Assembly (NCBI GenBank): GCA_020723545.1
Contig: DYIS01000008.1
Coordinates: 1 to 23,939 of the forward strand
Reading direction: 5' to 3'
DNA length: 23,939 nucleotides
Origin: Ktedonobacter racemifer
GTDB lineage: Bacteria > Chloroflexota > DTOL01 > JACQYG01
Numbering within the stretch: the stretch's first letter is position 1; each line of letters begins with the position of its first letter. Of this stretch, positions 14,830-23,414 are shown piece by piece. The position numbers and the translations under genes are program-made. The notes beneath the pieces are model-generated. The model worked only from the letters and a program-made list of their open reading frames with translations. It made no database searches and was not told where the DNA came from.

Positions 14830-15957
14830 ATGTCTATTCCCACCTTTCCGGAAAGCCTGATCCGGCCGCAGATCTCCGGGATCGAGGGATACAATCCCCT
14901 GGAACCGCTGGAGGGGTTCTCCGCACGCGTGGGCCTCTTGCCGGAGCACCTGGTCAAACTGGATGCCAATGAGAACCCCTACGGCCCATCGCCGCGGGTT
15001 CGGGAGGCCCTGGCGAGCCTGGAACGCTACCATATCTACCCAGATCCCCAGCAGACATTGCTCCGGCAGGCCTTGGGGCGTTATGTCGGGACGAGCGCAG
15101 ATCAAATAATGGCGGGCAATGGTTCTGACGAGTTGATAGAACTGATCGCGCGCCTCTTTCTGGAGCCGGGCGACGCCATCTTAGACTGTCCTCCATCCTT
15201 TGGCATGTACGCCTTTGCTGCCTCGATTCAGGGCGCCCGCGTTCTCCAGGTGCCACGCCGGGCCGATTTCTCGCTGGATGTGGAGGAGATCGAGAGGACG
15301 TTCAAGAGAGATGATGGAAACACCCTGGTCCGGCCCAAGCTCCTCTTCCTGGCCTCGCCCAATAACCCCGATGGTAGCGTGACGCCTGGCGACGACCTGC
15401 GGCGCCTTTTGGCCCTGCCCGTGGTAGTGGTTCTCGACGAAGCCTATGCCGAGTTCGCAGGTGAGACCAACGTGGGCCTGGTCTCTGAATATCCGAACCT
15501 CGTTGTCTTGCGCACCTTGAGCAAGTGGGCGGGCCTGGCCGGGCTTCGCCTAGGTTACGGCGTCTTTCCGCCGGGGATCATCGCTCATCTGTGGAAGATA
15601 AAGCCACCATTCAACACCAGCGTGGCAGCCCAGGCTGCCGCCCTGGCCTCCCTGGCGGATGCAGCCTACTTGAAAGCAGGGGTCCAACGCATCGTAGAGG
15701 AGCGGGAACGGCTGTTCAGGGAGCTAGCCCGCTTCGACTTCTTGCGCCCCTATCCCAGCCGGGCCAATTTCCTCCTATGTCGGGTGGTGGGGCGAAAGGT
15801 GAAACACCTCCAGTGCGCCCTGGAGGAGCAGGGCATCTTGGTGCGTTACTTCACCAGGCTGGAGCTGGCCGATTGTATCCGAATAAGCGCGGGCCAGCCC
15901 CATGACACCCAGTCCCTCCTGGCCGCCCTGGAGCGTTTCCAGGCCGCCGGAACGTGA
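14830..15957 (+). CDS. hisC: Histidinol-phosphate aminotransferase
   Basis: This PLP enzyme transaminates imidazole-acetol phosphate to histidinol phosphate. The ATG at 14830 follows GGGAGGG (14814-14820); an upstream in-frame start at 14788 would overlap hisD. The 375-residue protein has [14 protein letters not shown] (44-57), the SPNNPDGS motif, VLDEAYAEF, and the PLP Lys232 in [17 protein letters not shown]. It begins 1 nt after the hisD stop. Confidence 0.94.
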   Translation: MSIPTFPESLIRPQISGIEGYNPLEPLEGFSARVGLLPEHLVKLDANENPYGPSPRVREALASLERYHIYPDPQQTLLRQALGRYVGTSADQIMAGNGSDELIELIARLFLEPGDAILDCPPSFGMYAFAASIQGARVLQVPRRADFSLDVEEIERTFKRDDGNTLVRPKLLFLASPNNPDGSVTPGDDLRRLLALPVVVVLDEAYAEFAGETNVGLVSEYPNLVVLRTLSKWAGLAGLRLGYGVFPPGIIAHLWKIKPPFNTSVAAQAAALASLADAAYLKAGVQRIVEERERLFRELARFDFLRPYPSRANFLLCRVVGRKVKHLQCALEEQGILVRYFTRLELADCIRISAGQPHDTQSLLAALERFQAAGT

Positions 15958-15968
15958 GGAGAATAGCC

Positions 15969-16553
15969 ATGCGCACCGCCTCAATCAAACGGCAGACCAA
16001 CGAGACCACGGTAGACGTGGCCCTGAACCTGGATGGCCAGGGGCAGGCGGACATCTGCACCGGGGTCGGGTTCCTGGATCACATGCTCACGCACCTGGCT
16101 TTCCAGGCCTGCTTCGACCTGACCGTGCGGGCGGCCGGAGACCTGGTGGTGGACGAGCATCATACCGTGGAGGATGTGGCCGTCGCAATGGGCCAGGCCC
16201 TGGACCAGGTTTTAGGCCAGCGGCAGGGGATCGCCCGTATGGCCCACGCCTACGTCCCCATGGACGATGCCCTGGCCCGGGTGGCCGTGGACCTGGGTGG
16301 GCGGGCCTACGCGGTGATCGAAGCCAGCTTCGCCACCCCTCGGCTCGGAACCATGGCCACTGACCTCATCCCGCACTTCCTGGAGGCCCTGGCGTCCCAC
16401 GGCCGTCTTAACCTCCACGCTCATATCCTTTACGGTCAGAACGACCACCACAAGGCCGAGGCGCTGTTCAAGGCCCTGGGGCGGGCTCTGGGACAGGCGA
16501 CAGCAACAGACCCCCGTCGGGCTGGCGTGGCTTCCACCAAGGGGGTTATCTAG
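15969..16553 (+). CDS. hisB: Imidazoleglycerol-phosphate dehydratase
   Basis: It dehydrates imidazoleglycerol phosphate to imidazole-acetol phosphate with Mn ions. The 194-residue monofunctional enzyme has the two metal-binding His motifs HHTVED (64-69) and [10 protein letters not shown] (160-169), plus [13 protein letters not shown]. There is no fused histidinol-phosphatase domain, so HisN activity must come from elsewhere in the genome. GAGGAGAA precedes the start, overlapping the hisC stop region. Confidence 0.96.
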   Translation: MRTASIKRQTNETTVDVALNLDGQGQADICTGVGFLDHMLTHLAFQACFDLTVRAAGDLVVDEHHTVEDVAVAMGQALDQVLGQRQGIARMAHAYVPMDDALARVAVDLGGRAYAVIEASFATPRLGTMATDLIPHFLEALASHGRLNLHAHILYGQNDHHKAEALFKALGRALGQATATDPRRAGVASTKGVI

Positions 16554-16589
16554 TGAGAGTCCCGCCAAGCAATCAAAGGACAGAGTACC

Positions 16590-17255
16590 GTGGTACTGAT
16601 CGTGGATTACGGCATGGGCAACCTGGAGAACGTGAAAAGGGCCTTGGAGAAGATCGGGGCCCTGGCGATGATCAGCGCTGACACCGCCGCGGTGGCCGAG
16701 GCCCGGGGCCTGGTGCTGCCGGGGGTGGGGGCCTTTGGAGACGCCATGGCCAACCTCTGCCGCGCGGGCTGGCCCCAGGCCCTGGAAAAGGCGATGGCCT
16801 TGGATCTTCCGCTCTTGGGCATTTGTCTGGGCATGCAGCTCCTTTTCGAGGAGAGCGACGAGATGGGCCACCACCGGGGCCTGGGGTTCCTGGGTGGGCG
16901 GGTCCGGCGGCTTTCGGGACCGCTCAAGGTGCCCCACGTGGGCTGGAACCAGATAAGGATCCTCCGGAAGAGCCCCTTACTGGCAGGCCTGCCTAACGGT
17001 GGCCACGCCTATTTCGTGCATTCCTACTACGTGGAGCCGGCCGACCCTGACATCGTCCTGGCCACAACCGACTACGGGCGGGACTTCCCCAGCGTGGTGG
17101 GTCAAGGACAGGTCTTCGGCGTGCAGTTCCACCCGGAGAAGAGCCAGGCCCTGGGTCTAGGGCTTTTGCGGAACTTCGCGGATCTGGTGGAGGCGAAAGC
17201 GGTAAAGTTCGAAGCCACCGGGGGAAGTCATAATGATTATCTACCCAGCCATTGA
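16590..17255 (+). CDS. hisH: Imidazole glycerol phosphate synthase, glutaminase subunit
   Basis: HisH hydrolyses glutamine and channels ammonia to HisF. The product starts at a GTG (16590) with MVLIVDYGMGNLENV and has 221 residues. The class I amidotransferase triad is Cys79 in GICLGMQ and His181/Glu183 in QFHPEKSQ. The C terminus carries about 18 extra residues because the frame runs through the hisA ribosome-binding region and overlaps hisA by 23 nt. The 36-nt gap before it is the longest inside the core his operon. Confidence 0.95.
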   Translation: MVLIVDYGMGNLENVKRALEKIGALAMISADTAAVAEARGLVLPGVGAFGDAMANLCRAGWPQALEKAMALDLPLLGICLGMQLLFEESDEMGHHRGLGFLGGRVRRLSGPLKVPHVGWNQIRILRKSPLLAGLPNGGHAYFVHSYYVEPADPDIVLATTDYGRDFPSVVGQGQVFGVQFHPEKSQALGLGLLRNFADLVEAKAVKFEATGGSHNDYLPSH

Positions 17256-18033
17256 CTTGCACCAGGGGCGGTGCGTGCGCTTGTGCCAGGGTCAGCCTCA
17301 GGCAGAAACGGTCTACGCCGAGGACCCGGTGGCTGTGGCCTGCCGTTGGGCCCAGGAGGATGCCACCTGGCTGCACGTGGTTGACCTGGATGGGGCTTTT
17401 GGCGGGATCAGGGGCCTTGATCAAGCCAGGAGTGCGGCCAGCCGACGATCTTGGTCGGAGGCTCTGGGAGTCAACTGGCGAACGTTGGGGAGAATAGCCC
17501 GAGCGGTCAATGTGCCCATCCAGTTCGGCGGGGGGCTGCGAACCTTGGAGAATATCGAGAAGGCGCTGGCCCTTGGGGCGGCCCGGGTGGTCTTGGGCAC
17601 GGTGGCCTTAACCAACCCAGAACTAATGGGCAGAGTGCTAGCGCGCTTCGGCCGGGAGCGGATCGTCGTGAGCCTGGATGCCCGCCACGGCCGGGTGGCG
17701 ATCTACGGCTGGCAGGAGACCAGGCCCTTGGATGTCCTTGAAGCGGGCCAGCACATGGCAGCTCTGGGCGTGGCCCGGGTTGTCTACACCGATATCTCCC
17801 GGGATGGTATGCTTTCCGGGGTCGATGCCGCCGCGGCCGCCCTCTTGGCCCGGGAAACGGGCCTGAGCGTCATTGCCTCGGGCGGCGTGGCCTCGCTGGA
17901 AGACGTGCGGCGGCTCAAAGCCCGCGAGCCTGAGGGCGTAGAGGGGGTCATCATTGGCCGGGCCTTGTATACCGGGGCGGTGCGGCTCTGGGAGGCCATG
18001 GCTGTAGCGAAAGGAGAGAACGATGCTGGCTAA
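17233..18033 (+). CDS. hisA: ProFAR isomerase HisA with an insertion
   Basis: It isomerises ProFAR to PRFAR on a (beta-alpha)8 barrel. The catalytic aspartates are Asp8 in YPAIDLHQG and Asp149 in SLDARHG. In E. coli the second is near residue 129, so about 19-20 residues are added. The extra piece lies between DLDGAFGG (51-58) and [14 protein letters not shown] (79-92), in the loop after strand beta-2 on the active-site face. The rest, such as [16 protein letters not shown] and [13 protein letters not shown], is ordinary. It overlaps hisF by 11 nt. Confidence 0.94.
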   Translation: MIIYPAIDLHQGRCVRLCQGQPQAETVYAEDPVAVACRWAQEDATWLHVVDLDGAFGGIRGLDQARSAASRRSWSEALGVNWRTLGRIARAVNVPIQFGGGLRTLENIEKALALGAARVVLGTVALTNPELMGRVLARFGRERIVVSLDARHGRVAIYGWQETRPLDVLEAGQHMAALGVARVVYTDISRDGMLSGVDAAAAALLARETGLSVIASGGVASLEDVRRLKAREPEGVEGVIIGRALYTGAVRLWEAMAVAKGENDAG

Positions 18034-18805
18034 ACGCATCATCCCCTGTCTGGACGTGAAGGACGGCCGGGTGGTCAAAGGGGTCAATTTCCTCCAGCTC
18101 CGGGACGCCGGTGACCCGGTGGCCCAGGCCCAGGCCTACGAAGCCCAGGGAGCCGACGAACTGGTCTTCCTAGACATCACGGCGTCGTCCCAGAGGCGAG
18201 GGATCGTTCTGGAGATGGTTCGGCGGGTGGCGGGGGAGATCTTCATCCCCTTCACCGTGGGTGGCGGCATCCGTGGGGTGGAGGATGTGCGGGAGCTCCT
18301 GCTGGCTGGCGCCGACAAGGTCTCCATGAACAGCGCCGCCGTGCGGGATCCCCAGGTGATCACCCACGGAGCCAGACGCTTCGGCAGCCAGTGCATTGTG
18401 GTCGCCATTGACGCCAAGCGGGGTGTTGGGGACAACTGGGAGGTGTACATCGACGGTGGACGGGTGCCGGCCGGGCTGGATGCAGTGGGCTGGGCCCGGG
18501 AGGCTCAGGCGCGGGGCGCAGGAGAGCTTCTCCTCACCAGCATGGACCGGGATGGGACCCAGGCCGGCTATGACCTGGAGCTAACCGGGGCCGTAGCCGA
18601 GGCCGTGGACATCCCGGTCATAGCCTCCGGGGGCGCCGGCCGGCTGGAGGACTTCTACGCCGTCCTTACCTCGGGCAAGGCCCATGCCGCCCTGGCGGCC
18701 AGCCTGTTTCACTACGGGCACCTTTCCATTGCCCAGGTCAAGGGCTACTTGAGAGAGCGGGGGGTGCCCGTCCGCCTGGCGGCCACCGCGGAGGTGACGA
18801 GATGA
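18023..18805 (+). CDS. hisF: Imidazole glycerol phosphate synthase, cyclase subunit
   Basis: HisF uses ammonia from HisH to convert PRFAR into imidazoleglycerol phosphate and AICAR. The 260-residue barrel has the catalytic Asp11 ([11 protein letters not shown]) and Asp130 (VAIDAKRG) at canonical positions, plus [16 protein letters not shown] and [24 protein letters not shown] precedes the ATG inside hisA. The AICAR produced is consumed by PurH, encoded at the end of the same operon. Confidence 0.97.
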   Translation: MLAKRIIPCLDVKDGRVVKGVNFLQLRDAGDPVAQAQAYEAQGADELVFLDITASSQRRGIVLEMVRRVAGEIFIPFTVGGGIRGVEDVRELLLAGADKVSMNSAAVRDPQVITHGARRFGSQCIVVAIDAKRGVGDNWEVYIDGGRVPAGLDAVGWAREAQARGAGELLLTSMDRDGTQAGYDLELTGAVAEAVDIPVIASGGAGRLEDFYAVLTSGKAHAALAASLFHYGHLSIAQVKGYLRERGVPVRLAATAEVTR

Positions 18806-19158
18806 CCCCCATGGATGCTATCTTGGATGCTATCTCCTGGGATGAGCAGGGGCTGGTGCCAGCCATCGTTCAGGATCACCACACGGGCCAGGTGCTCATG
18901 CTGGCCTTCATGAGCCGCCAGGCCCTGGAGGCCACTCTGGCCACCGGCGAGGCCCACTATTGGAGCCGCAGCCGCCAGGAGCTTTGGCGTAAGGGGGCCA
19001 CCTCTGGCCACACCCAGCGCGTAGTGGAGATCCGCTACGACTGCGACGGCGATGCCTTGCTCCTCTACGTCGAGGCCCAGGGCCCGGCCTGCCATACTGG
19101 TCAGACGACCTGTTTTTACCGACGCTTGGAGGGTTCTGGCGTAGGGAGGGGAAAATGA
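18802..19158 (+). CDS. hisI: Phosphoribosyl-AMP cyclohydrolase
   Basis: It opens the purine ring of phosphoribosyl-AMP, using zinc. The 118-residue protein has [18 protein letters not shown] (55-72), the Mg/Zn motif DCDGD (80-84) and [15 protein letters not shown] with Cys97 and Cys104. Start and stop overlap both neighbours as ATGA. The first codons contain a 12-bp tandem duplication (GGATGCTATCT at 18813 and 18825), giving MDAILDAIS. The cyclohydrolase and pyrophosphohydrolase are separate genes here, not the fused HisIE of enterobacteria. Confidence 0.96.
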   Translation: MTPMDAILDAISWDEQGLVPAIVQDHHTGQVLMLAFMSRQALEATLATGEAHYWSRSRQELWRKGATSGHTQRVVEIRYDCDGDALLLYVEAQGPACHTGQTTCFYRRLEGSGVGRGK

Positions 19159-19436
19159 GCCAGGTGCTGGATGATCTGGCCGCCGTCATCGCCGACCGCA
19201 AGGCCAATCCCCGGGAGGGGTCGTATACCTGTCGTCTTTTGGCTGCGGGCGAGGACGAGATCCTCAAGAAGCTCGGGGAAGAGGCCGTGGAAACCATCCT
19301 GGCGGCCAAGGCCCAGGGTGATCAGCGGCTGGTGTGCGAGCTTGCTGACCTCCTCTACCACACTCTGGTTTTGTTGGCTTACCGTGACATCCCCTTTGCC
19401 GCGGTGGAGGCCGAGCTGGCTCATCGCTTCAGGTAG
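19155..19436 (+). CDS. hisE: Phosphoribosyl-ATP pyrophosphatase
   Basis: It hydrolyses phosphoribosyl-ATP to phosphoribosyl-AMP, the second step of the pathway. The 93-residue all-alpha MazG-type protein has [17 protein letters not shown] and [13 protein letters not shown], which carry the acidic metal ligands. The ATGA overlap with hisI at 19155 indicates translational coupling. The length is normal for stand-alone HisE. Confidence 0.95.
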   Translation: MSQVLDDLAAVIADRKANPREGSYTCRLLAAGEDEILKKLGEEAVETILAAKAQGDQRLVCELADLLYHTLVLLAYRDIPFAAVEAELAHRFR

Positions 19437-19446
19437 GAGGGGGAAA

Positions 19447-20967
19447 ATGCCAATTCAGCGCGCTTTGCTTAGCGTATCAGACAAGAGTGGCCTGGTCGAC
19501 TTTGCCCGCGGGTTGGCTGCCTTAGGGATCGAGCTGATCGCCAGCGGTGGCACGGCCCAGACGCTGGAGCAGGGTGGTCTGGCCGTGCGCCGGGTGGAAG
19601 AGTTCACGGGATTCCCGGAGATCCTGGAGGGCCGCGTGAAGACATTGCACCCGGCGGTGCACGGCGGCATCCTGGCCCGGCGCCACTGCCCCGGCGACCT
19701 GGCCGACCTGAAGAGTCACGGCATCAGCCCCATTGACGTCGTGGTCTGCAATCTCTACCCCTTCGCCCGGACAATAGCCAGCCCCGGCGTGAGCGAACCC
19801 CAAGCCCTGGAGCAGATTGACATCGGCGGCGTTACGCTGTTGCGAGCGGCGGCCAAGAACTACCCCTGGGTGATAGTGCTCGTCGATCCGGCCGACTATG
19901 CCTCTACGCTGCAGGCACTCAGGCTAGGCGCTCTGAGCCTGGAGGCCCGGCGGCGGCTGGCCGCGAAGGCCTTTGCCCACACCGCCGTCTACGATGCCCA
20001 GATCGCCGGCTACTTCCGTGCTGCGGAGGAGCCATTCCCGGCTGAGCTCACCCTCCCACTCTGCCGGATCCAGGTCCTGCGCTACGGCGAGAACCCGCAG
20101 CAAGAGGCAGCCTTCTACGCCGAGGCTGGCCAGGCCCGAGGCATCTCTGCCGCCAGGCAGCTCCACGGCAAGCAGTTGTCTTTCAACAATATCCTGGACG
20201 CCGACGCCGCCTGGGCGATAGCAAGCGGTTTTTCTGAGCCTACGGCCGTGATCGTCAAGCACACCAACCCTTGCGGCTTGGCCTCGGCCGCGGACCTCGT
20301 TTCTGCTTACCACATGGCCTACGACTGTGACCCGCTCTCGGCCTTCGGTGGCATCGTGGGCTTCAACCGCCCGGTTGATGAGGTCACCGCCCGGGCTGTC
20401 GCTCACCACCACTATGACCTCGTTGTGGCGCCCGGCTATGGGCCTGAGGCGCTGGCGATCTTGGCCAAGAAGCGTGACCTGAGACTCCTGGAGACTGGAA
20501 ACCGAAAGCTGGAAGCTGGCCTGGACTACCGGCGGGTGAGCGGGGGGATGCTCGTCCAGACCGCGGACGAGAAGACTGGGGAAAGCTGGCGGGCCGTGAC
20601 CAGGCGGGCGCCCAACGAAAAGGAACTGGCGGCCCTGCGCTTCGCCTGGAGGGCGGTGCGCCACGTCAAGTCCAACGCTATCGTGCTGGCTCAAGGCCAG
20701 ATGCTGGTGGGTGTGGGTGCCGGACAGATGAGCCGGATAGACAGCGTGGAACTCGCGGTGAAGAAGGCCGGCGAGCGGGCGGTGGGCAGTGTGCTGGCCT
20801 CCGACGCCTTTTTTCCGATGCCCGATGGCATTCAGGCCGCGGCCCGCGGCGGTGTCACAGCTATCGTGCAACCCGGCGGCTCGGTGAAGGACGCTCTTGT
20901 CATCGCCGCGGCTGACGATGCCGGCCTGGCCATGCTCTTCACTGGCGTTCGACACTTCCGGCACTAG
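19447..20967 (+). CDS. purH: Bifunctional AICAR transformylase / IMP cyclohydrolase
   Basis: PurH formylates AICAR with 10-formyl-tetrahydrofolate and closes the ring to IMP. The ATG at 19447 follows GGAGGGGG; a longer in-frame start at 19171 would overlap hisE. The N-terminal cyclohydrolase domain has [18 protein letters not shown] and [15 protein letters not shown]. The C-terminal transformylase has [10 protein letters not shown] (usually GENPHQ), the catalytic Lys-His in VKHTNPCG, and [10 protein letters not shown]. Length is 506 residues. A repeat-like insertion encodes [10 protein letters not shown] before [11 protein letters not shown]. Placement right after hisE makes sense because the his pathway releases AICAR. 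Confidence 0.95.
   Translation: MPIQRALLSVSDKSGLVDFARGLAALGIELIASGGTAQTLEQGGLAVRRVEEFTGFPEILEGRVKTLHPAVHGGILARRHCPGDLADLKSHGISPIDVVVCNLYPFARTIASPGVSEPQALEQIDIGGVTLLRAAAKNYPWVIVLVDPADYASTLQALRLGALSLEARRRLAAKAFAHTAVYDAQIAGYFRAAEEPFPAELTLPLCRIQVLRYGENPQQEAAFYAEAGQARGISAARQLHGKQLSFNNILDADAAWAIASGFSEPTAVIVKHTNPCGLASAADLVSAYHMAYDCDPLSAFGGIVGFNRPVDEVTARAVAHHHYDLVVAPGYGPEALAILAKKRDLRLLETGNRKLEAGLDYRRVSGGMLVQTADEKTGESWRAVTRRAPNEKELAALRFAWRAVRHVKSNAIVLAQGQMLVGVGAGQMSRIDSVELAVKKAGERAVGSVLASDAFFPMPDGIQAAARGGVTAIVQPGGSVKDALVIAAADDAGLAMLFTGVRHFRH
20491..20519 (+). repeat. GAAA/GCTGGAA-type repeat inside purH
   Basis: The segment reads GAGACTGGAAACC, GAAAGCTGG, AAGCTGG: imperfect short units in frame within purH. 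They lie in a poorly conserved linker of the protein. The composition resembles the degenerate repeats seen between genes elsewhere in the window. Confidence 0.5.
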
Positions 20968-21121
20968 GGCGAGGTTTCTTTTGACATCCCTAAGGCCGCC
21001 TGCGGCACCAGGGCATAGCTCCGCCAGCCGAAGCCGCAGATCTGCCCTCAGCAGACCGCCATTAATAACGAGGATGCATATCATCCTAAATCACCGTAAC
21101 GCGACCAAACCGGAGGGATGA

Positions 21122-21150
21122 TTGTTGTTTATCCTCTTCGGTGCTATAAT
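21122..21150 (+). promoter_or_regulatory. Predicted promoter of the C1 module
   Basis: TTGTTG (21122-21127), a 17-nt spacer and a perfect TATAAT (21145-21150) precede the mtdB-like gene by 112 nt. The gap from 20968 to 21262 holds no gene. A small GCCGC-CT-GCGGC hairpin lies near 20995 after purH but has no T tract. Confidence 0.6.
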
Positions 21151-21262
21151 TCTCTTGAGTCGGTAATGTCTATGGTTATTGAAGGTCGACGACCGGGGAT
21201 AGCGGCACAGAAAGTGACCAGGCAGAAGACATCCTGAGGCTTATGCGAAAGGAGAGAGCGTC

Positions 21263-21572
21263 ATGAAGAAACTCCTGCTTCAATTGGATAGTGACAGGTT
21301 TGCCAGTTCCTTTGATTGCATCACCGCCTACGACGCTGAGGTGGACCACGTGCTCAGCTACGGCGGGGTCACTCTGGAGGACGTGCGCAATCTGGTCTAC
21401 GGCGGCATGTTCACCCGCGGCGGCGAGGCACTTAGAATACTGCGATCTTCATCGGTGGTTCGTCGGTGCCGGTGGGTGAGGCGATGCTGAAGGCCGTGCT
21501 GGACACTTTCTTCGGCCCGGTGCGGGTGTCGGTGATGGCCGACCCCAATGGGTCCAATACCGCTGCTGCTGC
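21263..21572 (+). pseudogene. MtdB-type methylene-H4MPT dehydrogenase, N-terminal fragment with frameshift
   Basis: The start at 21263 follows AAAGGAGAG. MKKLLLQLDSDRFASSFD, then SYGGVTLEDVRNLVYGG and MFTRGGEALR, match the N-terminal domain of NAD(P)-dependent methylene-tetrahydromethanopterin dehydrogenase. At 21436 the run AGAATACTG lacks one A; with it the frame reads LRNTAIFIGG, then GEAMLKAVLDTFFGPVRVSV and MADPNGSNTAAAA. At about 21572 the similarity stops abruptly and DUF1464 sequence follows. The C-terminal NAD(P)-binding Rossmann domain of MtdB (about 190 residues) is absent, so this piece alone cannot be a dehydrogenase. The family assignment is from recalled motifs. Confidence 0.75.
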
Positions 21573-22241
21573 CTGGCGCTTGGCATCTACGACCAGGCCC
21601 GGCATTACGGCATCAGTTATCAGGAGACCTCTTTCATCTTCGCCGAGGTGGGCGGGGCCTACACCGCGGTGATGGCCGTGGCCGGGGGCAAAGTGGTGGA
21701 CGGCCTGGGCGGGACGGTGGGTGGTCCGGGCTACTACTCGCTGGGCAGCATGGATGGGGAGCTGGCCTACCTGCTGGGTGGTTTTCACAAAGAGCTCCTC
21801 TTCACCGGCGGGGCGGCCTACGTGGCTGGCCGCCCGGAGTTATCTCCGGAGGATTTTGCCGACCTGGCCGAGAAAGACGAACGCGCCCGGATGGCTTGGG
21901 AAGCTCTCATGGAAGGTGTGGTCAAGAGCGTGGCCGCAGAGTTGGTGATAGTGCCGAACCCAAGGGAGATCCTGATTTCGGGCCGGCTCTGCCGCACGGA
22001 GAAGATCCGCCAGGAGCTGACCCGCAGGCTTTCGACCTTCGGGCCCGTGCGCCGGGTGGAGGGCTTCGCCCAGGTGGCCACGGAGGCTGCTCAGGGTGCT
22101 GCTCTCATCGCCGACGGCCTGGCCGGCGGGCCATATGCTGGGCTGGTAGATGTGATGGAGATTCGCGGCGCGGCGGGCACCGTCTTTGACCACCTCTACG
22201 TCCGCGACAGCGCAGCGATCAAACAGAAATACCTTGGTTGA
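21573..22241 (+). pseudogene. DUF1464 family protein, C-terminal part, fused to the mtdB fragment
   Basis: Reading from 21573 gives LALGIYDQARHYGISYQETS, FIFAEVGG, then GGPGYYSLGSMDGELAYLLG, KELLFTGGAAYVAG and the C-terminal EAAQGAALIADGLAGGPYAG, VMEIRGAAGTVFDH. These resemble DUF1464, an ASKHA-type (acetate/butyrate-kinase-like) family of unknown function known mostly from archaea. The N-terminal 100-150 residues with the phosphate-binding loop are missing, replaced by the MtdB piece. The junction is a -1 shift at CC (21572-21573); one extra C would read AAAALALGIYD. With this base and the missing A at 21436 restored, the locus is a single 326-residue ORF (21263-22241). A GTG at 21648 is the first start inside the fragment. 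Confidence 0.65.
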
Positions 22242-22250
22242 GCGCGCTGG

Positions 22251-23414
22251 ATGCGCATCCTGATCACCGGGGTCAGCACCAGAGCCATTGCCGAGTCGGC
22301 CAGGGCGTCCGGCTACGACTTCATCACCCTGGATTACTTCGGCGATTATGACCAGAAGCGCTGGTGCGAGAATTACTCCCTCAAGCACGACTTTGGTTTG
22401 CCCTTTGGCTCCGCCGAGCTCTATAAGAGCAGCCGAAGTCTGAACTTCGACGCCGTGGTTTACACCTCCAACCTGGAGAACCACCCCGAGGTGGTGGCGA
22501 GGTTTGCTGCCGGCCCCGGAGAGGGGAAACGCCCCCGGCTGTTGGGCAACAGCGTCGCCGTGCTCGCCCGAGTGCGGCACTGGCCCACCTTTTTCGGTTT
22601 CCTCCGGCGGCAGGGGATCCCGGTGCCGGAGACGATCTACGAGGGCCGGTGTCCCCCCCGCGATGCCCCACGCCGCTGGCTGCGCAAGCCGGTCCGCAGC
22701 GGGGGCGGTCACAGCATCTCTTTCTGGCCGGAGGACCAGCCGCCGGGAAAAGGGTTCATTCTGCAGGAGTACGTCCGGGGGACAGCTTGCTCGGCCTCGT
22801 TTGTGGCGGATGGTCGAGAGTGCGTGGTCCTGGGGCTGACGGAGCAACTCATCGGCCGGCCGGAGTTCGGCAGCGGGAGGTTCCGTTATTGCGGGAACAT
22901 CCTGCCTCTAGCCGTAGAAGAAAAGGCAGGACAGATAACACTGCTGGCCCAGGTCCGGCAGATCGCAGGCAGCCTGACCCGGGAGTTCGGCCTGGTGGGG
23001 GTCAATGGGCTGGATTTCGTGCTCAACGACGAACAGGTCTACCCGCTGGAGGTCAACCCCCGCTACTCGGCATCGATGGAACTGGTCGAACGGGCTTACG
23101 GCCTGTCCATCTTCGACCTGCACGTGCGGGCTGTCATACAGGGGGAGCTGCCGGATTTCGACCTGGCTCTTGTTGGCTGGCCGGCCAACGCGCGTTTCTA
23201 CGGCAAGGCGATCCTGTACGCTGAGAGAGATGGCCGGGCGCCGGATACGCGGGGCTGGTTGGAGCGTGGGATCCGAGACGTGCCCTTTTCGGGCGAGTCC
23301 CTGTCCCGCGGCAGTCCGGTGTGCACTATCCTGGCCAGTGGGCCTACGCGCGCGAATTGCTATGCCGACTTGGTGGCCCGGGCCGAGGAGCTGAAAGGAG
23401 AGCTATATGCCTGA
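22251..23414 (+). CDS. ATP-grasp ligase of the H4MPT/methanofuran gene neighbourhood
   Basis: The 387-residue protein has a pre-ATP-grasp N-terminal domain (MRILITGVSTRAIAES), WLRKPVRSGGGHSI (143-156) as the ATP-binding strand and glycine loop, FILQEYVRG (169-177), and the Mg-binding EVNPRYSASMEL (267-278). It belongs to the carboxylate-amine ligase superfamily, so it probably joins a carboxylate to an amine or thiol. Similar ATP-grasp genes (Orf17-like) sit in bacterial H4MPT C1 clusters and are thought to help make cofactors; the exact substrate is unknown. It begins 9 nt after the preceding stop and overlaps fwdD by 8 nt, pointing to one operon. Confidence 0.8.
   Translation: MRILITGVSTRAIAESARASGYDFITLDYFGDYDQKRWCENYSLKHDFGLPFGSAELYKSSRSLNFDAVVYTSNLENHPEVVARFAAGPGEGKRPRLLGNSVAVLARVRHWPTFFGFLRRQGIPVPETIYEGRCPPRDAPRRWLRKPVRSGGGHSISFWPEDQPPGKGFILQEYVRGTACSASFVADGRECVVLGLTEQLIGRPEFGSGRFRYCGNILPLAVEEKAGQITLLAQVRQIAGSLTREFGLVGVNGLDFVLNDEQVYPLEVNPRYSASMELVERAYGLSIFDLHVRAVIQGELPDFDLALVGWPANARFYGKAILYAERDGRAPDTRGWLERGIRDVPFSGESLSRGSPVCTILASGPTRANCYADLVARAEELKGELYA

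Noticed and set aside
19171..19446. Extended N-terminus of PurH
   Set aside because: It would overlap hisE almost entirely in another frame and has no similarity to PurH; the ATG at 19447 has a strong ribosome-binding site.
20968..21262. Purine or folate riboswitch ahead of the C1 module
   Set aside because: I saw only a plain promoter and a small hairpin, with no recognisable riboswitch core motif.
21548..22189. Alternative 213-residue ORF over the DUF1464 region
   Set aside because: Its Gly/Arg-rich sequence matches no family and is an out-of-frame reading of the DUF1464 segment.
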